This document shows, piece by piece, positions 1-8,272 of a stretch of DNA of 36,159 nt. The stretch spans positions 1-36,159 of the forward strand of contig CAJWCO010000025.1 in NCBI GenBank assembly GCA_913031145.1. Direction: 5' to 3'. Origin of the DNA: an uncultured Cellvibrionales bacterium (GTDB lineage Bacteria > Pseudomonadota > Gammaproteobacteria > Pseudomonadales > Porticoccaceae). How positions within the stretch are numbered: the stretch's first letter is position 1; every line of letters starts with the position of its first letter. The position numbers and the translations under genes are program-made. The notes below the pieces were generated by a model. It was not told where the DNA came from, did no database searches, and was given only the letters and a program-made list of their open reading frames with translations.

Positions 1-98
1 CCAAAGGTACCCTCGACAGTCCCGCTAGCGTTACCAGCCAAACGTTTTGGGCATCCGCAGCAATTTCTCACAAAGCGGCGTACTGTGTTGAATACGCA

Positions 99-1268
99 TT
101 AGTCAACGCCGAATAAATCTCGAGTGTAAGTTTTGAACTTAACATCACTAAGCTCTGAGTGTTGTCTATTTGCGACAATGACACAGCTCATCTTTTTGAA
201 GCTGTCTAGGTCCTTGATCACTTGGCAATTAAAAAATGTCTCCGAACTCATGTTGGGTTCATAGACCACCGGTGGAACGCCTTTTGCTTGAATGCGCTTC
301 ATAATGCCTTGCACGGCTGACGTTCTGTAATTGTCTGAATCAGCTTTCATTACCAGTCGATAAATCCCAACAATTTTGGGCTTTTTACGAAGTATGCTCT
401 CGGCGACGAAATCTTTGCGTGTTGCGTTAGAGTCGACGACAGCACGAATTAAGTTATTTGGGACACGGTGATAATTGGCAAGGAGTTGCTTGGTGTCTTT
501 GGGTAGGCAATAGCCACCATAGCCAAACGATGGATTATTATAAAAATTACCGATTCTTGGGTCGAGTCCAACACCCTTTATAATTTGCATGGGATCCATT
601 TGGTTCGACTCAGCATATGAATCCAACTCATTAAAATATGCAATACGCATCGCTAGGTAGGTGTTAGAAAAGAGTTTGATCGCTTCCGCTTCGGCGGCAT
701 CGGTAAGTAGCACGGGCACGTTTTCCGTATGCGCAGCCTCCGCCAAGAGATTAGCAAAGAGAGACCCCTTGGACCCGCGATGTCCCACGATGATTCGCGA
801 CGGGTAAAGATTATCGTAGAGGGCTTTGCCCTCACGTAAAAACTCGGGTGAAAAGATCACTCGATCGGTTTTGTGGTAATTTTGTAGCGTCTGAGTAAAC
901 CCGACGGGGATCGTGGATTTTATGACGATGAGTGCACTAGTGCTCGCTTCTAACGCCTGCGCTACCGTGCGTTCTACCGATTGGGTGTCGAAGTAAAGGG
1001 TTTCTGAGTCATAGTCAGTGGGCGTTGCGATAATCACGATATCGGCGGACGCAAAGGCGTCGTCGGGACAGAGGGTCGCACGTAGATCGAGATCTTCTGT
1101 TAATAACGCTGCGCTAATATCGGTGTCATGAATCGTTGATTGGCGGGCGTTAATCTGTGCCACGCGCTCCGCTACGATGTCTAAGGCCACCACGGTGTGC
1201 CGTCGAGCCAAAAGGACGGCAAGTGACAAGCCCACATAGCCAGTTCCAGCAATTGCTATCTTCAACAC
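99..1268 (-). CDS. ugd: UDP-glucose 6-dehydrogenase
   Basis: Cytoplasmic NAD-dependent enzyme that oxidises UDP-glucose to UDP-glucuronate for surface polysaccharide synthesis. The 389-aa length matches the short bacterial Ugd class (E. coli 388 aa). An N-terminal Rossmann motif GTGYVG is at residues 8-13, the middle-domain signature SPEFLREG at 140-147, and the active-site loop GYGGYCLPKDTK at 249-260 contains the expected catalytic Cys254 and Lys257. The conserved KLFSNTYLAMRIAYFNEL helix lies near 198-215. The start used is GTG; the next codon, TTG at 1265, is better spaced from an AGAGG ribosome binding site and may be the true start. It lies 63 bp downstream of the nuclease gene on the same strand. 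No polysaccharide cluster is visible, so the final product is unknown. Confidence 0.95.
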   Translation of the reverse strand: MLKIAIAGTGYVGLSLAVLLARRHTVVALDIVAERVAQINARQSTIHDTDISAALLTEDLDLRATLCPDDAFASADIVIIATPTDYDSETLYFDTQSVERTVAQALEASTSALIVIKSTIPVGFTQTLQNYHKTDRVIFSPEFLREGKALYDNLYPSRIIVGHRGSKGSLFANLLAEAAHTENVPVLLTDAAEAEAIKLFSNTYLAMRIAYFNELDSYAESNQMDPMQIIKGVGLDPRIGNFYNNPSFGYGGYCLPKDTKQLLANYHRVPNNLIRAVVDSNATRKDFVAESILRKKPKIVGIYRLVMKADSDNYRTSAVQGIMKRIQAKGVPPVVYEPNMSSETFFNCQVIKDLDSFKKMSCVIVANRQHSELSDVKFKTYTRDLFGVD

Positions 1269-1331
1269 GTACCTCTTGAGCGTTTTCTGTGGCAGTTATT
1301 ACCAGAATATGACATTGATGGTTGAGCGTTG

Positions 1332-2921
1332 TCAATCTGAAGGGTGTATTGCCGGTTGTAATGGCCATACTTTTAGGTTATTTAAAGCTCGACGGTGCGC
1401 GTTCAATAGGAATCGAACCAAGATCAAATAGGTATCTAAGTCAAAGGCCTCCATTGGTATGTGCAAGGGTTCGAGGGCCTTTGAAAGCGATCGATTACAG
1501 TCAGAAAATACCGCATTTTGCGGTTGATAGCCGGCGTCATACAGGTGGTTTAAGTCGTCGAGTTGAGTCAGGTAGCACCATTGATCAACCAGATGAAAAG
1601 CACAGTTCTCGGGGTCTGTTGGGTCGCGTTCTTCAACAAGAATAGCCGACGACCACGGCCAGATTTTAATTTCATAATCGGCAAGGGCCAAAGCAAGTCG
1701 CTGGTTATAGTCAGCGGTGGGTTCGGCCCCACAACAGGCTCCCAAACACTTTTGCAATTGCGAACGAAAACATGGACGCTGCGGCATGCCACCCGACGTC
1801 TTTTCAAGGTTCAAAAGTTGATGACACAGCAAGTGCTCATCGGCCAGTTGCTCGAGTTTTTTGACCGCTTGCCGCGGGGATCGAAACAGGCCTGTAACAG
1901 ATTCTGACGTGCAATCACTGAGCGCCTCAATCTTCAGTCGATGGTAACCGTGATGGTCTTCGAAACGTCGAAAGTGGAAAAGTTTTTTGACTCTCCGAAG
2001 GCGCCGGTTATAAAGCGGGTTCAACGTTTTTATTTGCTGGCTTTCATAAAGTTGTGCTCCAAAATCTGAGGGTGTTTTTTGAAATTTTACGGCGCTGACT
2101 TTGGCACTCATTTGCATATCTTTGGGATTGCTGTGATCTTGCGTGAAGTGACTTCTGACGCGATTTCGAATATGCACGCTTTTGCCGATATACAGTAATT
2201 CGCCTGCCTCATTGTGAAAATAATAGACGCCAGCGCTGTTCGGCAGTTTGTCAATCTCGCTGGCGGGCAAAAGCGGCGGTAACGCGGGGTTACTGAGGAG
2301 AGTCTTACAGATTGCCGCGATCTCGTCCTTGGCAAAAAGTTTGGATGAAGATTGAAAAAACCGATAAATCATCCATGCATCATCGAGTGCACGATGTCGA
2401 TTGTTAATGTTTAAATCAAAACGTTTTATAATGTCGCTAAGCCCATGGCGGCGAAATTGTGGGTATAGCGTTCGACTAAACTTCACAGAGCAAAGCGGTT
2501 TTGTAGAAAAGCTAATGCCGGCACGACGGAATTCATTTTTTAAAAACCCATAGTCAAATCGAGCATTGTGAGCGACCAGCGTGCGCTGATCTAAAAATTC
2601 TAATAACCGCTGCGCGATAGCACTAAATTCCGGCGCGCCGGTCAACATGTCGGGACGGATGCCCGTCAGTTGTTGGATATTTTGTGGTATGGATGTGCCG
2701 GGATCACAAAATGTCTGCCATTCATCGATCACTTGACCTTTTTCAATAACGATCACGCCAATTTCAATAATCCGGTGGCGTGTGGCATTCCCTCCGGTCG
2801 TTTCGCAGTCAAGCAGCACCATGTTCTCGGGGAACCCTGCAGAGATCGCGGCGCTCTCTTGATCTAACCAGTTTATTTGCACGGGATCACCAATTGTCGC
2901 CCTCGTTTTAATGGGACGCAC
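1332..2921 (-). CDS. DEDDh 3'-5' exonuclease fused to a UvrC/Cho-like GIY-YIG nuclease
   Basis: Predicted DNA repair or processing nuclease of 529 aa with two catalytic modules. Residues about 34-195 form a DnaQ-like exonuclease with Asp38/Glu40 (DCETTGG), Asp123 (AHNARFDY) and His176/Asp181 (HRALDDA), the complete DEDDh set. Residues about 226-310 form a GIY-YIG endonuclease like the UvrC N-terminus and Cho: GVYYF at 231-235, LYIGKS at 243-248 and the metal-binding Glu293 in YESQQIKTLNPLYN. The rest, about 310-529, resembles the Cho/UvrC extension, including a cysteine-containing stretch (QKCLGACCG). Both active sites look intact. The GTG start adds about 33 residues before the exonuclease core, so the start is uncertain. 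The fusion is known in several bacterial groups, but its role is poorly defined; excision of damaged oligonucleotides is an inference. Confidence 0.88.
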   Translation of the reverse strand: MRPIKTRATIGDPVQINWLDQESAAISAGFPENMVLLDCETTGGNATRHRIIEIGVIVIEKGQVIDEWQTFCDPGTSIPQNIQQLTGIRPDMLTGAPEFSAIAQRLLEFLDQRTLVAHNARFDYGFLKNEFRRAGISFSTKPLCSVKFSRTLYPQFRRHGLSDIIKRFDLNINNRHRALDDAWMIYRFFQSSSKLFAKDEIAAICKTLLSNPALPPLLPASEIDKLPNSAGVYYFHNEAGELLYIGKSVHIRNRVRSHFTQDHSNPKDMQMSAKVSAVKFQKTPSDFGAQLYESQQIKTLNPLYNRRLRRVKKLFHFRRFEDHHGYHRLKIEALSDCTSESVTGLFRSPRQAVKKLEQLADEHLLCHQLLNLEKTSGGMPQRPCFRSQLQKCLGACCGAEPTADYNQRLALALADYEIKIWPWSSAILVEERDPTDPENCAFHLVDQWCYLTQLDDLNHLYDAGYQPQNAVFSDCNRSLSKALEPLHIPMEAFDLDTYLILVRFLLNAHRRALNNLKVWPLQPAIHPSD

Positions 2922-3283
2922 ACATTTTGCATAACGGTTTTTGGTGGCGTGGACAAGGCGTCTACTTTTTATCTATTATGTTTAAATACGTAATCGCGGA
3001 CGGTCTGAGATCACCGCTTGTTGATGACGACAAAGATATCTCTGCTGACTATTATTAATGTCCGTTAGGTATTTAACACGCGGGTTGCTGCCGCGAGTCA
3101 TTACAGCGCCTTGCACGTTCATTGCAGGATGTCGATGGGCATTTAATCAGTCATACTTATGCACGTGGGTCTGGGTAGCCTGAATCTTTGTACGTAATGC
3201 AAGAAAGGTTTTGCATGCCTGGCCTCAAACTAGACAATAGCTTGGCTATTGCAACGCTGTTAAATAGATAATTAATAGAGACT
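2922..3283. other. Intergenic region between divergent genes
   Basis: About 360 bases separate the minus-strand nuclease and the plus-strand flavoprotein gene, so promoters for both should lie here. I see no convincing ORF or RNA gene. A perfect inverted repeat, CAATAGC-TTG-GCTATTG (3235-3251), sits about 30 bp before the flavoprotein start and could be an operator or small hairpin. No clear sigma-70 pair stands out. Confidence 0.4.
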
Positions 3284-4489
3284 ATGACCGGATTTGACGT
3301 GATTATTATTGGCGCAGGGGCTGCCGGCCTGTTTTGTGCCGCCACTGCGGGGCAGCGAGGGCTATCGGTGCTTGTTATTGATTGCAGCAACAAAGTGGGC
3401 AAGAAAATTCTTATGTCAGGTGGTGGGCGCTGTAACTTCACTAACCGTGATATAACGCCGGAAAACTACATTTCGGGTAACCCACATTTTTGTATTTCAG
3501 CATTAAGGCGCTATACCCAGTGGGACTTTATTGAGTTAATTGAAGCCCATGACGTTGCCTATCACGAACGTGAGCGCGGCGAGCTATTTTGTGACAGATC
3601 GGCTCGCGATGTATTACAAGTCTTGTTGGTAGAGTGCGAACGGGTGGGCGCGCGTATCGAGACGCGCGTTCAAATTATAGCGGCTAACCGCAAATCTCTC
3701 GTCTCGAAAGAAGGATTTCGGTATACACTCGAAACGTCCATGGGGCCATTACAGAGTCGGTCACTGGTCGTTGCCACCGGCGGGTTGTCGGTCCCCACAT
3801 TGGGAGGGTCTGGTTTGGGTTATCAACTTGCTGAACAATTCGACCTAAAGCTATTGCCGCGCCAAGCGGGTCTCGTACCCTTCACATTTAGCGGCGACAT
3901 GGGAGAGCAGTTGGCCACACTGTCGGGTGTTTCGGCAGACGTCGAACTTTTTAACGAATGCTCAAGATTCCGCGGCAACATCCTTTTTACGCATCGCGGC
4001 ATAAGTGGTCCTGCAGCGTTACAGTTATCGAGTTACTGGCGACCTGGCCAGTCGATCTCAATCAATGTGTTGCCGGATCTTTCGCCCCACGAATGGCTAT
4101 TGTCGATTAAGCAGGCGCACCCAAAAACCCGACTGCGTTCTCATTTGCAGCGTTTGCTACCCAAAGGATTGGTGCACTTATTGGAAGGCATTCACTGGCC
4201 GTTACAATGCGATATGCCGCTTGGCGAAATAGCGAACACGACGCTTACAGACATTGCATCGCGCCTGACGCATTGGCAGTTAAAGCCCTCTGGTACAGAA
4301 GGCTACCGCACTGCTGAAGTCACGCTGTACGGCGTTGATACGGCGGAATTGTCCTCGAAAACGATGGAGTGTAACCGCCATCCCGGGCTATTTTTTATCG
4401 GTGAGGTAGTCGACGTGACAGGCCACTTAGGGGGATATAATTTTCAGTGGGCGTGGTCCTCTGGCTTTGCCGCGGGACATTATGTCTAA
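3284..4489 (+). CDS. NAD(P)/FAD-dependent oxidoreductase, HI0933/YhiN family
   Basis: Predicted cytoplasmic flavoprotein of 401 aa, the usual family length (BaiN/RdsA/YhiN). The N-terminal FAD-binding dinucleotide fold reads GAGAAG at 10-15. The family signature KILMSGGGRCNFTN is at 41-54, and VATGGLSVPTLGGSG follows near 163-177. The C-terminal FAD motif FFIGEVVDVTGHLGGYNFQWAWSSG is complete. The substrate of most members is unknown; some are reported to reduce unsaturated steroids, but that does not transfer safely here. The ATG start directly precedes the FAD fold, and upstream there is only a weak AGAG ribosome binding site. The gene appears to stand alone. Confidence 0.92.
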   Translation: MTGFDVIIIGAGAAGLFCAATAGQRGLSVLVIDCSNKVGKKILMSGGGRCNFTNRDITPENYISGNPHFCISALRRYTQWDFIELIEAHDVAYHERERGELFCDRSARDVLQVLLVECERVGARIETRVQIIAANRKSLVSKEGFRYTLETSMGPLQSRSLVVATGGLSVPTLGGSGLGYQLAEQFDLKLLPRQAGLVPFTFSGDMGEQLATLSGVSADVELFNECSRFRGNILFTHRGISGPAALQLSSYWRPGQSISINVLPDLSPHEWLLSIKQAHPKTRLRSHLQRLLPKGLVHLLEGIHWPLQCDMPLGEIANTTLTDIASRLTHWQLKPSGTEGYRTAEVTLYGVDTAELSSKTMECNRHPGLFFIGEVVDVTGHLGGYNFQWAWSSGFAAGHYV

Positions 4490-4590
4490 AAAGACAACGC
4501 GGCTGTCGCTTCTTAGTGCATGCGGTTCGCGTTGGGGAATAGGCACGGATATACTGAACGCACAGTGAAAAAATCGTCGGAGCCAGACAT

Positions 4591-7563
4591 TTGACGCTAA
4601 ATCAATGTAGTAAGTGCTTACTTATTTTTTTAATCTTTTTGCTTTCTGCGTGCGGTGGCGGTGGCGGTGGTGGTCTCAGCAGCGATCGTGTACCTGATGC
4701 TCGAAACCAGTCGCCTCGAGTGGATGCGGGAGCGGACACACTGATTTTTGCGGGGCAGCGTGTAGAGCTAATCGGGACGGCCGCTGACACCGATGGTCGT
4801 ATTGATACCTATTTGTGGACGCAGGATTCGGGTGATTCAGTCACACTTACGGACGCCAACACAGCGTCGGCGTCATTTTTAATGCCCGATAAACTACAAA
4901 CAGCCGCGTTAACATTCACGCTGACCGTAACGGATAATCGGGGAGCGCAGGCGACTGATTCGGTCACAGTCAGGCATGATAATCAGGCGCCCGCAGTCGA
5001 TGTTGGCGAGGTTCAAATTGTTATGGCGGGCGCCGATGTAAGATTGCTTGGTGCGGCGTCTGATTTAGATGGCAATATTTCTTCGTACTTATGGGCGCAA
5101 GAATCGGGTGATCCGGTTGAGCTTATGGATACGGACACGCCGGCGGCATCTTTTGTAATGCTTGAAACTCCGCAGACGTCCGAGTTTACTTTCACCCTCA
5201 CCGTCACAGACAATTTGGGGCTGACTGCGTCGGACACCGCGACAGTGAGGTATGACAATCTTCGTCCGGTGGTTGATCCAATTGACGCGCAATTCGCCTT
5301 GGCGGGCAGCGAGGTGGTTCTGCGCGCGTCTGCCTCAGACACCGATGGCAGTATCGCCTCCTATCAGTGGGCACAAAATAGCGGTGATAGTGTCCAACTT
5401 TCGAATTCAGATGCCGCGGTGGCGACGTTTGTGATGCCAAATAGACCTCAGGCAGCCGTATTAACGTTTACCGTGACGGTGACCGATAATCTCGGACTGA
5501 GTGGGTCTGCAACAGCGACGGTAAGGCACAACAATTTAGCGCCTGCTGTAGATGCAGGCAGTGACCAAACCGCGTTAGCGGGCGCTGAAGTAAGATTGTC
5601 AGGTACTGCGTTTGACGATGACGGCGAGATTACTGCGTATGTTTGGTCTCAACTGGAGGGCGACGACGTCATTATCACCGATAGTGCCCGCCAAGAGGCA
5701 CGTTTTCTATTTCCGTCAAAGCCCGACGCCTCAGATTTTGTTTTTGTCGTGACCGTAACGGATAATCGGGGAGCGCAGGCGACCGACAGGGTGACGATTA
5801 CGCATCAAAACTTACCTCCTGAGGTTAGTGTTGATAGTTCGGTCACGTCTGGCGCGGCGGATACCGTAAGTCTTCAGTCGCAAGCGAGTGATGACGACGG
5901 TAATGTTGTCCGCTATGCGTGGGAACAGATCGCGGGGAGTCCCGTATCGCTCATCAGCGCGGATTCTCCGGCCGCGAGTTTTGTGTTGCCAACGACGCCC
6001 TCGGGTGCCATGCGATTTCTGTTAACAGTGACCGACAACCGGGGTGCAATAGCGACGGCCGAATTGACATTTAGCGCCGAAGCATCGGTAACAGGGCAGG
6101 TGACATTTGATTTAGTGCCGCTGGATACGGCCACAAATGCTCTAGATTATCTGAATACGCGATTGGCGCCGGTACGTGGTGTGATTGTCGAAGCTGTGGA
6201 TCCTGCCGGTCGCGTGTTGGTCAGTGCTGAGACTGACGCGCTCGGTCATTACACGTTAACGACTGTACCGAATCAGCAGCTTCGCATTCGGGTAAGTGCG
6301 CACATGAAAAACGGTGTTTACTGGGATGTAAAGATTACCGACAACACCAATTCGAATGCCTTATATGTGGGGCAGGGCGCATTGTTCGATGTGACGGTTG
6401 GTAAGGTTACTCGTGATTTCCACTTCGCTTCTGGTTGGGACGGAAGTCGTTACGGGGAAGTCAGAGCGGCGGCTCCGTTTGCGATATTAGATGCGGTTTA
6501 TGAGACGCTGATGAGATTTCATAAAATCAATGACAATGTCCAGTTTCCCGCACTGGAAATGCATTGGAGCGAGAAGAACACCCCCGCAAACGGAGCGCTC
6601 GAGGACGGTGACATTGGCACCTCTTTTTATCAGGACGGTAAAATTTATATTCTTGGCGCTGCCAATAGCGATACCGACGAATATGACCGGCATGTCGTTA
6701 TTCATGAGTGGGGGCATTATTTTGAAGATACGCTGTCCCGCTCTGATTCCATTGGTGGTGAACATAGCGTCGCGGATCAGTCGGATTTACGTGTGGCTAT
6801 GAGTGAGGGTTGGGGCAATGCACTGTCCGCCATGATCACCGATGATTCTTTTTATCGGGACAGTTCGGGGAGAAACCAGTCACAAGGGTTTTCGGTTGAT
6901 GTGGAAAACAATCAAATGAATAATCGTGGTTGGTATAGTGAAGCGTCGGTTCAGTCGATCCTTTACGATTTATATGACGCAAACAATGATGCGGCGGACA
7001 ATATTGCTCTAGGGTTGAACCCTATTTATGCGGCATTAACGTCAGAAAACTACGCGAATGCGCCTTTTTTTACCAGCATTTACACCTTTGTTGATGCGAT
7101 AAAACAACAATCGGAAGACACCGCCTCGATTGATGTGCTGGTGCACGCGCAGGATATTTTCGGGTCCGGCGGTGACGGCGCGGGCGAAACGAATGACGGG
7201 GGCATTGAATCGACATTACCTGTCTATCACGTCGCCTCGGTTAACGGTATGCCAACGACAAACCTCTGTTCTGTGCTGGCTGCAGGCAGTGGCAATAAAC
7301 TGGGTAACAGCGTGTTCGCGTCGTTTACGGTGTCCATTCCTGGCGAGCACAGCCTCGTTGTGACGCAGGCAGGGGCTGAAGCCGCAAATGCTGATATCGA
7401 CTTTGTTTTGTTAAAACCCGATTCAACTATACGGGTAGCGGAAAGTTCAGAAGCTGGAAGAGAACGTTTGACCACTGATCTTGCGGAAGGGCGTTATGCT
7501 TTGGCCATGTATGCTTATGACAATAACCGAGACATTTGTTTTGATTTGCAGATCACGCGATAA
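4591..7563 (+). CDS. PKD-repeat lipoprotein with a HExxH zinc metallopeptidase domain
   Basis: Predicted surface or periplasmic protease of 990 aa. The start is TTG, supported by a GGAG site 8 bases upstream (4579-4582). It has a lipoprotein signal peptide with lipobox LSAC (Cys21), followed by seven glycines. Five PKD-like immunoglobulin-fold repeats of about 90 residues run from about 40 to 490; each holds a D(T/L/D)DG motif and ends in VTDN(R/L)G. A carboxypeptidase-regulatory-like beta domain follows (about 490-600). The catalytic domain carries HEWGH at His705-Glu706-His709 and a candidate third zinc ligand, Glu739, in SEGWGN, a gluzincin pattern. The C-terminal 110 residues resemble a pre-peptidase-type beta domain. 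Gly at +2 gives no inner-membrane retention signal, so the outer membrane is likely. It is probably co-transcribed with the next lipoprotein gene. The substrate is unknown. Confidence 0.85.
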   Translation: MTLNQCSKCLLIFLIFLLSACGGGGGGGLSSDRVPDARNQSPRVDAGADTLIFAGQRVELIGTAADTDGRIDTYLWTQDSGDSVTLTDANTASASFLMPDKLQTAALTFTLTVTDNRGAQATDSVTVRHDNQAPAVDVGEVQIVMAGADVRLLGAASDLDGNISSYLWAQESGDPVELMDTDTPAASFVMLETPQTSEFTFTLTVTDNLGLTASDTATVRYDNLRPVVDPIDAQFALAGSEVVLRASASDTDGSIASYQWAQNSGDSVQLSNSDAAVATFVMPNRPQAAVLTFTVTVTDNLGLSGSATATVRHNNLAPAVDAGSDQTALAGAEVRLSGTAFDDDGEITAYVWSQLEGDDVIITDSARQEARFLFPSKPDASDFVFVVTVTDNRGAQATDRVTITHQNLPPEVSVDSSVTSGAADTVSLQSQASDDDGNVVRYAWEQIAGSPVSLISADSPAASFVLPTTPSGAMRFLLTVTDNRGAIATAELTFSAEASVTGQVTFDLVPLDTATNALDYLNTRLAPVRGVIVEAVDPAGRVLVSAETDALGHYTLTTVPNQQLRIRVSAHMKNGVYWDVKITDNTNSNALYVGQGALFDVTVGKVTRDFHFASGWDGSRYGEVRAAAPFAILDAVYETLMRFHKINDNVQFPALEMHWSEKNTPANGALEDGDIGTSFYQDGKIYILGAANSDTDEYDRHVVIHEWGHYFEDTLSRSDSIGGEHSVADQSDLRVAMSEGWGNALSAMITDDSFYRDSSGRNQSQGFSVDVENNQMNNRGWYSEASVQSILYDLYDANNDAADNIALGLNPIYAALTSENYANAPFFTSIYTFVDAIKQQSEDTASIDVLVHAQDIFGSGGDGAGETNDGGIESTLPVYHVASVNGMPTTNLCSVLAAGSGNKLGNSVFASFTVSIPGEHSLVVTQAGAEAANADIDFVLLKPDSTIRVAESSEAGRERLTTDLAEGRYALAMYAYDNNRDICFDLQITR
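4922..4955 (+). repeat. Exact 34-bp repeat, copy 1 (within PKD repeat 1)
   Basis: Identical to 5750-5783. It encodes the TVTDNRGAQAT end of PKD repeat 1. Exact nucleotide identity amid otherwise divergent repeats suggests recent gene conversion or duplication between repeat units. Confidence 0.9.
5750..5783 (+). repeat. Exact 34-bp repeat, copy 2 (within PKD repeat 4)
   Basis: Identical to 4922-4955 and 828 bp downstream of it, in the same reading frame. The flanking bases differ on both sides. Confidence 0.9.
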
Positions 7564-7578
7564 CAAGGAGCGTTAAAA

Positions 7579-8166
7579 ATGGAAAATACCCTGCTCACAA
7601 CACGCCGTTTATCAGGCTTGATGTACGGCCTAATGTCGTTACTTGTCGCATGCTGTGCGCCCGTTGAGCCACTTGCGGTCGTCGACGTTAATGCAGATTT
7701 GGAAAATGCCAAGGTGCCGCGGGTTATGCCGGGTTATGTCAAACCAGGCGCTGCGGTCTCGTTTGTGCACAACTATCAAGGCCCCATGGATTTGGGTGCT
7801 ACAGTCGAAGTGCGGCTTTCATTTCTGGAACGCTATGATTCGGGTAATCTAACCATTCGGTTGGCACCTGATGCAGGCTTGCGAGTGCTACCTGCACAAC
7901 GGCAGTTCCGCTTCGCCATGAACGACGTTGACACGCATACCCTTGAGATACAAATGACCATGGCCCAACTAGAAAAACAGTACCTCACTCTATTCGTGCA
8001 GGTCGAAGGGCCGAAAATGCTATCAGCATCACGCGTTTTTGCGCTGGCGATTAAAAGCCGAGACGAAATAGATGACGGCTTGCCGATGCGTCACAAATTA
8101 GATGCAGTGGCTCCGGACACACCGGCTCCGATGGTTTTACTGCCGGTCATTGAGTCCGCTCCCTAG
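7579..8166 (+). CDS. Small hypothetical lipoprotein
   Basis: Unrecognised 195-aa protein. It has a basic N-terminus, a hydrophobic stretch and a lipobox LVAC at 22-25 (lipidated Cys25, followed by Cys26), so export and lipidation are predicted. The mature part is rich in beta-prone segments, for example the region around VEVRLSFLERYDSGNLTIRL, and ends in a proline-rich tail. A good AAGGAG ribosome binding site lies within the 15-bp gap after the metalloprotease gene, which suggests one operon. A role as accessory or partner of that surface protease is inferred from position only. The hairpin at 8191-8223 follows its stop. Confidence 0.75.
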   Translation: MENTLLTTRRLSGLMYGLMSLLVACCAPVEPLAVVDVNADLENAKVPRVMPGYVKPGAAVSFVHNYQGPMDLGATVEVRLSFLERYDSGNLTIRLAPDAGLRVLPAQRQFRFAMNDVDTHTLEIQMTMAQLEKQYLTLFVQVEGPKMLSASRVFALAIKSRDEIDDGLPMRHKLDAVAPDTPAPMVLLPVIESAP

Positions 8167-8190
8167 TGCAACGAAAGCGAAATAAAAAAA

Positions 8191-8223
8191 GACGAAAGAG
8201 CTAAAATTCCTAGCCCTTTCGTC
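8191..8223 (-). terminator. Rho-independent terminator of the TonB receptor gene
   Basis: Stem GACGAAAG (8191-8198) pairs with CTTTCGTC (8216-8223). After one mismatch, GCTA pairs with TAGC around a 7-base loop. Read on the minus strand, the stem is followed by a run of seven T (8184-8190), a classic terminator for the receptor gene. It lies between convergent genes and may also slow plus-strand transcription. Confidence 0.85.
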
Positions 8224-8272
8224 TTGTGTAGACTCGCAGCACTTAACAACGTGCGCGATTTTTGTCCGCATA

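Noticed and set aside
1150-1368. Small ORFs overlapping ugd, crt, rib and other genes in other frames
   Set aside because: They lie antisense or out of frame inside well-supported genes and show no family features of their own.
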